A stretch of 7,645 bases of DNA from an uncultured Eubacteriales bacterium (GCA_900321665.1 ONWY01000057.1:1-7645); one strand, 5' to 3'; shown: positions 1-6,288, numbered from the stretch's first letter. Notes: generated by a model not told the origin, from the sequence alone. Numbers and translations are program-made.

Positions 1-776
1 TTTGGTTTCTCGGAGACTACGTGGGTGAATTTCCAAAGCCTCAGAGAGTCATGACCTATCTCTACAACTTACAGAAAAAATATGACTGTGTATTCCTGCG
101 TGGCAACAAGGAAGACTACTATATCGACGGTAAGTTCAACCCTGATTGCGACTGGCTTAAAGGAAATCAAACCACCGGTGCGCTTAAATACACCCTAGCG
201 CACCTGACAGCCAAGGATCTCAGCTTCTTTCGAGATCTACCTATTTCCACCACTATTCACACTCCCGGCATGCCGGATATTCTCTTATGTCACGGCAGTG
301 CGGAGAATAACAAGCAAAAGTTATTGCCGGACGACTCCCAGACTGAAGAGATTGTCCAAAGCTACCCGGAGCCGTACATCATCTGCGGCCACACCCACAA
401 ACAGGGCATCATCAAAGAGGGAGAAAAGCATGTGTATAACGCTGGTTCTGTAGGCGTTCCACTAGGTTGCAAGGGACATGCCCAATACTTACTATTAGAA
501 GCAGCTGAAAAGAAATGGCAACCTCATTTCATTTCCCTTCCACTGAATCTGGATTTGATTGAAAAGGAAATGACCTGCTCTGACATCCTAGACTACGCTC
601 CTGCCTGGTGCAGCGTGGTGATTCAAGTTTTACGAACCGGGAGATATTCCCAGGGAACTGTATTAAACGAAGCCATGAAAATGGACCAGTATCAGTCTCC
701 CTACCACTCCGTTCCGGATGCATGCTGGGAAAAAGCACTGGCCCACTATGATATACCTTTGCTTACGAGAAATTAG
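1..776 (+). CDS. Metallophosphoesterase (YfcE/MJ0936-like), 5'-truncated by the window edge
   Basis: This is a calcineurin-like phosphoesterase of the soluble, dimetal-dependent type that hydrolyses phosphomono- or diesters; its substrate cannot be told. The frame is open from base 3, so the GTG at 21 is not the true start: it is the valine of the metal motif GDYVG (codons 12-26). Motifs seen in order are FLGDYVG (metal-bridging Asp), FLRGNKED (the GN[HD]E-like motif, with Lys in place of the usual His), LLCHGS (metal His) and CGHTHKQG (His-x-His), followed by NAGSVGVP. The DxH motif that normally opens the domain must lie upstream of the window. A C-terminal extension of about 80 residues after the core carries no motif I recognise. 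The gene stands alone on the plus strand and its TAG overlaps the stop codon of the convergent minus-strand permease-like gene. The family is secure; the physiological role is unknown. Confidence 0.88.
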   Translation, partial: WFLGDYVGEFPKPQRVMTYLYNLQKKYDCVFLRGNKEDYYIDGKFNPDCDWLKGNQTTGALKYTLAHLTAKDLSFFRDLPISTTIHTPGMPDILLCHGSAENNKQKLLPDDSQTEEIVQSYPEPYIICGHTHKQGIIKEGEKHVYNAGSVGVPLGCKGHAQYLLLEAAEKKWQPHFISLPLNLDLIEKEMTCSDILDYAPAWCSVVIQVLRTGRYSQGTVLNEAMKMDQYQSPYHSVPDACWEKALAHYDIPLLTRN

Positions 777-1786
777 AGTTCACGCAATTTGCGCTCACAC
801 TCTTCCTTAGAGATTTCGCCGTTATTATACATGGCTATCACGCCGACTTCTTTATCTCGAAGCTTGTAACACTTCACTAGAATCAGAATTGCAATCACCG
901 GTCCGATGGCGCTGATCCAAGTAAGCACATGCCAACAACCTTTGGCTCCCACTTGGTCCACCACGCCGGTGACTGTATCTGCAGAACCTGCAGAAAAGCC
1001 AAAAAGCGCAAGCAAAACCAATGACAAGCTGCTCATCAAAGCCGCGGAAAGCTTTGTCACGGCATTGGAAAACCAAGCCGCAGGCAGGTAATAGCGAGAG
1101 GCGCTTTGTGTCATCGCGGCGGCAGAGCGCAGTGTCGATTCCACCTGATGATTTCTGAATATGCTCTCGAGAACAAACCGTAGCGAGAAAATCGCTAAAA
1201 CAAAGACTACCGTCAACACGGTTTGTACGATATTGGTTTTTTGAAATCTCGATGAAATGCGCGCAATCAAAAACCCGATGAAAGCGGCAAGCAGCATGGG
1301 AATCAACGGCAACACAAGGCTGAGCAACAGCCATATCGGGAACGAAGCCGCAGGAGGCTTTGCATAGTACCCGTATCCGATGAGCATGGCAAGGGAAATG
1401 CTGATATACCACGGTAGAGCTTTGAGATACATGTAAAGAAACTTGCATCCTGCCACGGTGCCGGCCTTAAACGGAAGCGAGAGCAGCATATCGTATTCTT
1501 TAAAAGCAAAGAGATAACCGTTGGTGCGAAAGAGTGTGAAAACAAAGGCAATCACACTCGCACTCAGCGCGCAGAGCACCGGCACCGCATCACTCAAACC
1601 GTAGTGCCCATAGCCTATGCACATAAAAATACAGGATAGCATTATCATCGCATAGAGAAGCACTCTGCCGATAAAGCCGAGAGCGATTTTTCGCCGCTTC
1701 TTTTTATCGGTGCTATGGCGGTAGATATTCCACTGCGCTGTGGACAAAAGCAGCGTTTTTAAAAGCAGTAAACTATTTTTCATCAT
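773..1786 (-). CDS. ABC-2-type permease N-terminal part fused to a GPH-symporter-like C-terminus (apparent chimera)
   Basis: Residues 1 to about 240 look like the first half of a clostridial ABC-2 exporter permease. They show a basic cytoplasmic stretch (STDKKKRRK), hydrophobic segments near 37-60, 65-88, 118-138, 150-172 and 188-208, the phrase KEYDMLLSLPFKAGTV, and LPAAWFSNA. Such permeases usually run to about 540 residues, so the second half is missing. From about residue 243 the protein instead reads like the end of a glycoside-pentoside-hexuronide:cation symporter (MFS_2): VTKLSAALMSSL, a glycine-rich helix, ISAIGPVIAILIL, then YKLRDKEV and NNGEISKEECERKL. The switch falls near bases 1050-1075 with the frame intact. 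The ATG at 1786 overlaps the end of the ABC ATPase gene by 14 bp, so the start and the operon pairing are sound. The stop overlaps the convergent phosphoesterase gene. Whether the product is functional is doubtful. An assembly join is an alternative explanation. Confidence 0.72.
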   Translation of the reverse strand: MMKNSLLLLKTLLLSTAQWNIYRHSTDKKKRRKIALGFIGRVLLYAMIMLSCIFMCIGYGHYGLSDAVPVLCALSASVIAFVFTLFRTNGYLFAFKEYDMLLSLPFKAGTVAGCKFLYMYLKALPWYISISLAMLIGYGYYAKPPAASFPIWLLLSLVLPLIPMLLAAFIGFLIARISSRFQKTNIVQTVLTVVFVLAIFSLRFVLESIFRNHQVESTLRSAAAMTQSASRYYLPAAWFSNAVTKLSAALMSSLSLVLLALFGFSAGSADTVTGVVDQVGAKGCWHVLTWISAIGPVIAILILVKCYKLRDKEVGVIAMYNNGEISKEECERKLREL

Positions 1787-2501
1787 CCGTCTCCAAGAAG
1801 GCTTCCTCTAATGAGTGCCCCCGTGTAAGTTCCTCCATGGTACCGCTTGCAATAATTTTGCCGTTTTTAATGATGGCAATTTTATTGCACAATTTTTCCG
1901 CCACATCGAGTACATGGGTGGAGAAAAAGACAGCCGTGCCGCTCTCACACATTTCGTGCATCAGTTTTTTGAGAATAAAGCTTGCTTTCGGGTCAAGGCC
2001 CACAAACGGTTCATCAAGAACCAGCAGCTTCGGCTTGTGAATGAGAGCGGAGATAATCGCGATTTTTTGCTTCATGCCGTGGGAGTAAGATCCGATCAGG
2101 TCGCTGAGGGAGTCCGTTATCTCAAACAAATCGGCATAGCGCAAAATGCGCTGTTCACGCTCATGCGTGCCGATGCCGAATACATCCGCAATAAAATTCA
2201 GATATTGAATACCCGTCAGGTTTTCATATAAATCGGGATTGTCGGGAAGATAAGCCGTTATTTTTTTACATTCCATCGGCTCATCCTTAACCGAATGACC
2301 GTCAATATATATTTCGCCTTCGGTAAAATCCAGTACGCCGACAATCGCGCGAATGGTAGTCGATTTACCGGCGCCGTTATGGCCGATAAAGCCGTAAATA
2401 TCACCGCTTTCGACGGTAAGGCAGACATCCTCGGCAGCGTTTTTTCCTTTGCCGTAGGATTTTGAATAGTGCTTGATTTCAAGCATAGCATGATGGCTCA
2501 T
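1773..2501 (-). CDS. ABC transporter ATP-binding protein
   Basis: This is the nucleotide-binding subunit of an ABC-2-type exporter, powering the permease encoded next to it. It is 242 residues, the usual length. Motifs: Walker A GHNGAGKST (40-48); YLPDNPDLYENLTG in the Q-loop region (about 84-97), where this subfamily often lacks the canonical Gln; signature YSHGMKQK (139-146); Walker B LLVLDEP (159-165); D-loop GLD (168-170); and H-loop STH (194-196). The ATG at 2501 is preceded by AAGGAAG at a 7-base spacing, and that site overlaps the TAA of the CAT-like gene, only 12 bp upstream, so the two genes are cotranscribed and probably translationally coupled. A second Met at residue 6 is a less likely start. 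The substrate is unknown. Pairing with an acetyltransferase suggests drug or toxic-compound export, but this is inference; many such ATPases serve bacteriocin or lipid export. Confidence 0.93.
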   Translation of the reverse strand: MSHHAMLEIKHYSKSYGKGKNAAEDVCLTVESGDIYGFIGHNGAGKSTTIRAIVGVLDFTEGEIYIDGHSVKDEPMECKKITAYLPDNPDLYENLTGIQYLNFIADVFGIGTHEREQRILRYADLFEITDSLSDLIGSYSHGMKQKIAIISALIHKPKLLVLDEPFVGLDPKASFILKKLMHEMCESGTAVFFSTHVLDVAEKLCNKIAIIKNGKIIASGTMEELTRGHSLEEAFLETDDEK

Positions 2502-2513
2502 AGGCTCACTTCC

Positions 2514-3167
2514 TTATTGGTTATTCATAAACTGTTTCATTTCTTTTTGAAGCAGCTCAAAGACCTTTGCAATCAGATAGCCGTCTGCAATGGCATGATT
2601 CATTCTGATGGTTACGGGCATCATCAGCCTGCCGCTTTCCTCGCGGTATTTGCCCCAGTGAACCACCGGCGGAAAATAGAGATAGCCGTCGGGCAGTTCC
2701 ATATGCAACGAATCGTAAGACACCCACGGGAGGTAGGAAGCTTCAAACCGATTCGGCTGATTTTGCTGATGTACACTTTGCTCGCGTGGCGCTTTCGCCT
2801 TTTCGATATCGGCGAAAACATTGCGGTAAAATGCCTTGTAATCCTCGCAGTATTCACTATAAACGGGTGTGCAGGTTTCCGTTTCTTTTCGGAACACATA
2901 GTGCGTCGGATGGATTACATCGTAGCACACAAGCTCATCCGATTGGTACAGGTATCCCATTTTATAGTCATCGCGAGAATTGAGTACCTTTGCGAGAATG
3001 TAGAGAAAATTGATGTAAAACCTTGTGTTTGTTTTTTTGGAATATGCCGCAAGCTCCGTGACATCAAGTCTTGCCGTGATAGAAGCGGAGCATTTACATT
3101 CTTCGGTAAAGCGGCGGTAGGTATCCTTGCGGTAATAGGCGCTTTTATCAATGATTTTATAGTTCAT
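2514..3167 (-). CDS. CatA-like chloramphenicol acetyltransferase family protein
   Basis: This is a member of the trimeric CatA family, which transfers acetyl from acetyl-CoA to chloramphenicol or related hydroxyl acceptors. With the ATG at 3167 it has 217 residues, the family length, and begins MNYKIIDK like known CATs. This start has AAGGA about 10 bases upstream, whereas the in-frame GTG at 3185 has no ribosome site. Seen in order: the DVTEL and FYINFLYILAKVLN core (35-63), DVIHPTHYVFRKETET (83-98), SYLPWVSYDS (144-153), and the catalytic loop MNHAIADG (189-196) with His191 and Asp195 in the HxxxD arrangement. Classical CATs read HHAVCDG here, so the first His is Asn and the Cys is Ala. Chloramphenicol as substrate is therefore unproven. 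The gene overlaps the GNAT stump by 11 bp and precedes the ABC ATPase gene by 12 bp. Confidence 0.87.
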   Translation of the reverse strand: MNYKIIDKSAYYRKDTYRRFTEECKCSASITARLDVTELAAYSKKTNTRFYINFLYILAKVLNSRDDYKMGYLYQSDELVCYDVIHPTHYVFRKETETCTPVYSEYCEDYKAFYRNVFADIEKAKAPREQSVHQQNQPNRFEASYLPWVSYDSLHMELPDGYLYFPPVVHWGKYREESGRLMMPVTIRMNHAIADGYLIAKVFELLQKEMKQFMNNQ

Positions 3168-3303
3168 TTTCTGTTTTTCCTTCACTTATGTTTTTTGCGC
3201 TGACAAAAATATGACCGATTGCAGGGTCTTTTGCATAGGTGTATAAATCTGCCGCGTCGCTCTCTTTCCGGCGGCGCAGAATTAAGCGCTTAGTTGTTAA
3301 CAT
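3157..3303 (-). pseudogene. N-terminal stump of a GNAT (RimJ/RimL-like) acetyltransferase
   Basis: An ATG at 3303 with a strong ribosome site (AGAGGTGA, about 7 bases upstream) opens a 48-codon frame starting MLTTKRLILRRRKESDAA. That opening, followed by DLYTYAKDPAIG, is the typical first strand and helix of RimJ/RimL-type GNAT acetyltransferases, which are normally 165-190 residues. The likeness ends near residue 32 (about base 3207). The remaining 16 residues are unrelated, and the TAA at 3157-3159 lies 11 bp inside the CAT-like gene. No acetyl-CoA-binding R/QxxGxG/A motif is present, so it cannot be an active enzyme. It probably belonged to the upstream TetR-esterase operon. It may now act only as a translated leader whose termination next to the CAT start helps translation of that gene; this is inference. 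Confidence 0.75.
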
Positions 3304-3333
3304 TATCTTTTCACCTCTTTTTGGGACTTTTGT

Positions 3334-3354
3334 TCGGCAGACAGAGCTTGCCGA
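3334..3354. other. Small inverted repeat between the esterase and GNAT stump genes
   Basis: TCGGCA and TGCCGA form a perfect 6-bp stem around a 9-base loop in the 71-base gap. On the plus strand it is followed by CCTTTT; on the minus strand, the direction of the genes, no T-run follows. It is therefore not a convincing terminator for the operon. It may be a weak RNA hairpin that protects or attenuates the transcript, or chance. Confidence 0.3.
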
Positions 3355-3374
3355 CCTTTTATTGCCAAAGCCTG

Positions 3375-4142
3375 TCAAGCGCCGTAAAAGCGCAGATATG
3401 TTTTCATGTTTGAAAGAATATATGCCGCATCATGCGCGCCGTCAAACAAATGATTTTGTACCTGCGCACCTTTTTGCTTTAATATTTGATACAGACTCTC
3501 GCAAGCACGGTAAAACTGCCCTTCATCGTCTTTGCCGTCGTCAAGAAAAACCTTCAAAGGGCAAGAGGAAAAGCCTTTTGCAATTTGTATCGGGTTGTAT
3601 TTTAGCCACATCGCTTCGCTTTCAAAATAACACTCGTCCTCATCGGCAAATGATAAGTCGATAGCCGGCATATGCCCACCGACCTTTGAAAACAAATCCC
3701 GGTGCAAAAGGGCAATCTGCAGCGCCGTGCAGCCGCCGGAAGAAATACCGCCGATATACCTTCCCTCGCGCGTCTTTACGCATTGAAAGCTGCGCTCGGT
3801 AAAAGGGATGAGCTCGTCAACCAAATAATCCTCGTACCGCCCTTTATGAACCGTGCCGTATTTGCCCTTTACCTCTCGATAGACTTCGGCAGAGTTGATG
3901 CCTCTGCTGTTATCGAGATGCGGGCACACTATCATCATAGGCTTGATGGCTTGCGCTTGCAGCATTTCATCTGCCGTTTTGTCCATTGCAAGTTGGCGCA
4001 ATAATTGCTCGTTGCCCGTTCTGCCGTGCAGAAAATACAAAACCGGCAGCGGTTCGGTATCATATCCGCTTGGGCGGTATACACACAGCCGCATCTCTTT
4101 TTTCAAAATATTGCTGTAAAGCGATGTTTCAATTAAGCTCAT
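3375..4142 (-). CDS. Alpha/beta-hydrolase esterase (esterase D / Fes-like family)
   Basis: This is a 255-residue serine hydrolase of the PF00756 esterase family, which includes S-formylglutathione hydrolases, mycolyl esterases and siderophore esterases. Seen: PLPVLYFLHGRTG (32-44) forming the oxyanion-hole strand; the nucleophile elbow GGISSGG (131-137) with Ser134 in GxSxG; an acid loop FLDDGKDDEG (199-208) with Asp205 or Asp206 as the likely acid; and the catalytic His in DGAHDAAY (His237). A C-terminal LRFYG matches many members. There is no signal peptide, so it is cytoplasmic. The ATG at 4142 lies 18 bases after the flavodoxin stop and has only a weak ribosome site, suggesting dependence on upstream translation. 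The acyl substrate cannot be assigned. Its place in a TetR-controlled operon fits detoxification or ester metabolism. Confidence 0.88.
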   Translation of the reverse strand: MSLIETSLYSNILKKEMRLCVYRPSGYDTEPLPVLYFLHGRTGNEQLLRQLAMDKTADEMLQAQAIKPMMIVCPHLDNSRGINSAEVYREVKGKYGTVHKGRYEDYLVDELIPFTERSFQCVKTREGRYIGGISSGGCTALQIALLHRDLFSKVGGHMPAIDLSFADEDECYFESEAMWLKYNPIQIAKGFSSCPLKVFLDDGKDDEGQFYRACESLYQILKQKGAQVQNHLFDGAHDAAYILSNMKTYLRFYGA

Positions 4143-4160
4143 AGGTGCATCTTATCCGGC

Positions 4161-4649
4161 TTACTGTGCAGCACATAGCTTGTCGCAAAAGTCTTTCAAG
4201 TTGCTTTCGTTTTCTTTGCTCGGCTTTGTTTTCGGGTCGATGAGGATGAGCTCGTTTTCAAGCTTTTCGACACCTGCTGCCGCCGCAAGCTTTGCAAATG
4301 CTTTTTGCGCGCCGGAGCCGCTTTGGCACGCAAAGGCAGCCAAGTGCTTGCCGCTCAAATCATTTTCGCTCAAAAAAGTGCGCAGCGGCGGCGCCACATT
4401 GCTCGCCCAAACCGGAAAGCCGATGATTACGCGCTCGTATGCATCACCGCGAAATACATACGGTTCCAGTGCGGGCTTTTGTGCCATCACGGCGCTTTTG
4501 CCGCCCCAAAAGAATTTTTTAAAGCCGCTGTTCGGGTATGCTTTTTTCGGATAGAGCCTCAGCAAATCCGCGCCGATATTTTCGGCAATCTTTTGCGCGG
4601 CATAATGTGTGTTTTCTTCCAATGAATAGTAGACAATGATGGTTTTCAT
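4161..4649 (-). CDS. Flavodoxin family protein (FMN-binding)
   Basis: This is a 162-residue cytoplasmic electron carrier or quinone/flavin reductase of the flavodoxin fold. It opens MKTIIVYYSLEENTHYAA, where Ser9, Asn13 and Thr14 form the FMN phosphate loop (consensus SxTGNT, here with Glu in place of Gly). GFPVWASNVAPPLRTF (77-92) is the loop stacking on the isoalloxazine ring, and FACQSGSG (106-113) is the third FMN-contact loop. Length and spacing match the short-chain 'flavodoxin family protein' group seen beside regulators in Clostridia. The ATG at 4649 has GGAG about 8 bases upstream and overlaps the preceding TGA as ATGA, so translation is coupled to the DUF998 gene. Its redox partner is not visible in the window. 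A role as an electrophile or quinone reductase is plausible given the TetR context, but inferred. Confidence 0.91.
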   Translation of the reverse strand: MKTIIVYYSLEENTHYAAQKIAENIGADLLRLYPKKAYPNSGFKKFFWGGKSAVMAQKPALEPYVFRGDAYERVIIGFPVWASNVAPPLRTFLSENDLSGKHLAAFACQSGSGAQKAFAKLAAAAGVEKLENELILIDPKTKPSKENESNLKDFCDKLCAAQ

Positions 4650-5305
4650 GTTGTTTTCTCCGTTTTGATTTTTGTTTCCAATGTACCGCTAAATAAATAG
4701 AAGCCCAAAACTGCGTTAAAGCCGACTGCCGCAAATACGCTAAAGCGCTCCACGGTGCCGAAGTATGCGGGCGGCACTGCCTGCTGCCCGAGCGCGCCGA
4801 CAAGCATCATCACCAAAGCGATAATTGCCCAAATGCCGATGCTTTTTTTGCCCGGTTTGCGAAAGCCGGCAATGATGAGCAAAAGAAGGGAAGCAATCGA
4901 CAAAATGACCACCAATGCGGTAACGACGATATGCCCGACCTCTCCGAAAGAAGTGATTTCTTTGCCGCTGTTCGCAAGCGGAAACATGGCATAGCCGATG
5001 TCGGATACCCAATTCATGATGCAAAACATATATATACCCGCGCGAAGCAGGCGCGTGTTTGTCTTGTTTTGCGAAACATAGATTGCCGCGCAAGTTGAGC
5101 ACACCACACTGCAAATGTTATAGGGAGCCGCAAGGGTGTTCCATAACATGCGCGAGGGAGCATTTTGTGCCGAGAGGTCGCTGACCGCTTGTGCAAGCGC
5201 ATTGTAGCCGGGGTATGCCAGCGGTGAAAGAAAGACCGCTGCCGCATAGGAAATGAGAGCGGCAATACCGGTTAGTCCCAACCAATTTAAAAATGGTTTT
5301 TTCAT
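4646..5305 (-). CDS. DUF998 family integral membrane protein
   Basis: This is a 219-residue polytopic membrane protein of unknown function. Hydrophobic segments are visible near residues 8-27, 60-78, 87-105, 123-147, 155-173 and 188-206, giving about six helices. The conserved DUF998 features are present: YNALAQAVSDLSAQNAP (34-50), with the SDLSA motif in the first loop, and NWVSDIGYAMFPL (98-110) before the central helices. The ATG at 5305 follows AGAGGA at about 9 bases and overlaps the tetR stop as ATGA. The C-terminus (ETKIKTEKTT) is short, charged and presumably cytoplasmic, and its stop overlaps the flavodoxin start. DUF998 proteins often lie beside TetR regulators, which makes it a likely regulated target, but no substrate or reaction can be given. 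Confidence 0.86.
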   Translation of the reverse strand: MKKPFLNWLGLTGIAALISYAAAVFLSPLAYPGYNALAQAVSDLSAQNAPSRMLWNTLAAPYNICSVVCSTCAAIYVSQNKTNTRLLRAGIYMFCIMNWVSDIGYAMFPLANSGKEITSFGEVGHIVVTALVVILSIASLLLLIIAGFRKPGKKSIGIWAIIALVMMLVGALGQQAVPPAYFGTVERFSVFAAVGFNAVLGFYLFSGTLETKIKTEKTT

Positions 5306-5937
5306 GGTGTTATATCCTCTTTAACAAGCTTTTGAAACACGGCGTTTTTATCAAAATCGCCCTCCGGCAGACCGGGAATTTCTTTATATGCCTTACAAAC
5401 GGATACACTGAATTCCGTAAACAGGGCGCTGATTTCTGTATCTGTATAGGGGCATTCGCCTGTGACAATCAGTGTAGTAATGCTGTACGCAACAAGCCAC
5501 AAATCGCGAAAGTATTTATCTGCCGTGGCGCCGTCCATATGATAAATGCGCATCAGCGACGGGCGCACCAAATCCTGCGAGAGCCGCAGCGCTTCCATCG
5601 CGCCGCCCTTCACATCCTCCGGCGGATTTAAAAACAGGTATTTATACAGCTCGGGTTCTTCCTTGGCAAAGCGGATGTAGTTTTGACCGACACCGAGAAA
5701 GGGAATTTCCGCCTTCAGACCGTCTTTGACATAGGTTTCATATAGCTCTTTTGCATAAAGCCAAACCGCTTTTTTGAGTGCGTCAACACTCTTAAAATAG
5801 GTGAACAGCGGGCGAGAGGAAACACCGAGCACCGCGCCGACCTCTCTTGCCGTGACGGCGCCAATGCCTTGCTTTCTGGTAATGGCGACGGCGGCTTCTA
5901 TAATTTCCTTCTTTTGAAACTTGACTTTGGGGGGCAT
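5302..5937 (-). CDS. TetR/AcrR family transcriptional regulator
   Basis: This is a 211-residue one-component repressor. The N-terminal DNA-binding domain spans about residues 8-56: KKEIIEAAVAITRKQG forms helix 1, VTAREVGAVLGVSSRPLFTYF holds the helix-turn-helix, and KSVDALKKAV follows as helix 4. The C-terminal ligand domain (60-211) shows no recognisable ligand signature. The ATG at 5937 is chosen because AAGGAG lies 7 bases upstream and the protein then begins MPPKVKFQKKE, as is typical; an in-frame TTG at 5964 lacks a ribosome site. It is the first gene of the leftward operon and its stop overlaps the DUF998 start. A consensus promoter and a palindromic operator lie 35-90 bases upstream, so autorepression and control of the DUF998, flavodoxin and esterase genes are likely. 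The inducer is unknown. Confidence 0.93.
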   Translation of the reverse strand: MPPKVKFQKKEIIEAAVAITRKQGIGAVTAREVGAVLGVSSRPLFTYFKSVDALKKAVWLYAKELYETYVKDGLKAEIPFLGVGQNYIRFAKEEPELYKYLFLNPPEDVKGGAMEALRLSQDLVRPSLMRIYHMDGATADKYFRDLWLVAYSITTLIVTGECPYTDTEISALFTEFSVSVCKAYKEIPGLPEGDFDKNAVFQKLVKEDITP

Positions 5938-5971
5938 GAGAATTCTCCTTTTGTTATTTTGCAACGGTGGT

Positions 5972-5991
5972 TATGCAACATATGTTGTATA
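5972..5991. promoter_or_regulatory. Probable TetR operator palindrome
   Basis: The core CAACATATGTTG (5976-5987) is a perfect 12-bp palindrome. Extending outwards, one mismatched pair (5975/5988) is followed by three matching pairs, giving a 20-bp near-perfect dyad. It starts about 6 bases downstream of the -10 box and so covers the expected transcription start on the minus strand, between promoter and tetR ribosome site. This is the classic place for a TetR-family autorepressor to block transcription. Assignment to this regulator is inferred from position and symmetry. Confidence 0.72.
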
Positions 5992-5996
5992 TCATG

Positions 5997-6025
5997 ATTA
6001 TAGCATCTTTCCGGCTGCTTGTCAA
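5997..6025 (-). promoter_or_regulatory. Consensus sigma-A promoter of the tetR operon
   Basis: On the minus strand TTGACA (6020-6025) and TATAAT (5997-6002) are both exact consensus hexamers separated by exactly 17 bases. The start of transcription is expected near 5990. The strength of the boxes implies high expression when not repressed, matching the operator that follows. It reads leftwards into tetR and the genes behind it. Confidence 0.88.
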
Positions 6026-6034
6026 TACATGCGG

Positions 6035-6062
6035 AAAAAGAAAAAAGGGGGCTTGCCCCTTT
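6035..6062 (-). terminator. Rho-independent terminator upstream of the tetR promoter
   Basis: AAAGGGG (6044-6050) and CCCCTTT (6056-6062) form a 7-bp stem with a 5-base loop. On the minus strand the stem is followed by a long T-rich run (complement of 6035-6046, one interruption). It ends about 10 bases before the tetR -35 box, so it would stop leftward transcripts from the phosphoesterase gene and insulate the regulated promoter. Confidence 0.72.
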
Positions 6063-6227
6063 CAGTTGCTCATTGTATTCGCAGTTGTTCGCGCGCCTCA
6101 CAGTCACTTGTATGACAAGCAGTTGCCGGCAAAGCTTGCGGTCGGTATATGCGGACAGATAAGAAAAAAGACGATACCGGACAGTAGGGATGTGAAAAAA
6201 GCCGGTTTTATTCGCCTATTTGCAAAG
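6063..6227. other. Intergenic spacer without recognisable gene
   Basis: The gap between tetR and the next gene to the right (5938-6288) holds the operator, promoter and two terminators listed separately. The remaining stretch here shows no frame with a ribosome site and no recognisable protein. A small inverted repeat CTTGT/ACAAG is present at about 6107-6119, and a GGCAAAGCTTGC segment near 6128 resembles one arm of the following terminator. I see nothing else in it. Confidence 0.5.
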
Positions 6228-6261
6228 AAAAGCTTGCCGGAGATACTCTCGGCAAGCTTTT
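6228..6261. terminator. Bidirectional rho-independent terminator after the membrane phosphoesterase gene
   Basis: AAAAGCTTGCCG (6228-6239) and CGGCAAGCTTTT (6250-6261) form a perfect 12-bp stem around a 10-base loop. A T-run follows in both directions: TTTT, then C and TTT, on the minus strand, and TTTTT then ATATAG on the plus strand. It lies 27 bases beyond the stop of the minus-strand phosphoesterase gene, which it most likely terminates. Confidence 0.85.
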
Positions 6262-6288
6262 TATATAGTTTTATAGGTATATTTGCAG

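Noticed and set aside
3168..3185. Longer CAT-like start at GTG 3185
   Set aside because: It lacks a ribosome site and adds six residues not seen in the family. The ATG at 3167 fits family length and has an AAGGA site.
2469..3203. Long plus-strand open frame (244 codons) opposite the CAT-like gene
   Set aside because: It lies wholly antisense to genes with clear family motifs, its protein has no recognisable domain, and no ribosome site supports its start. It is a shadow of the minus-strand coding bias.
3334..3354. Operon terminator after the esterase gene
   Set aside because: The stem is only 6 bp and no T-run follows on the minus strand, so it would not be expected to stop leftward transcription.
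5938..5964. Longer tetR start at TTG 5964
   Set aside because: No ribosome site precedes it, while the ATG at 5937 has AAGGAG at ideal spacing and gives the usual TetR N-terminus.
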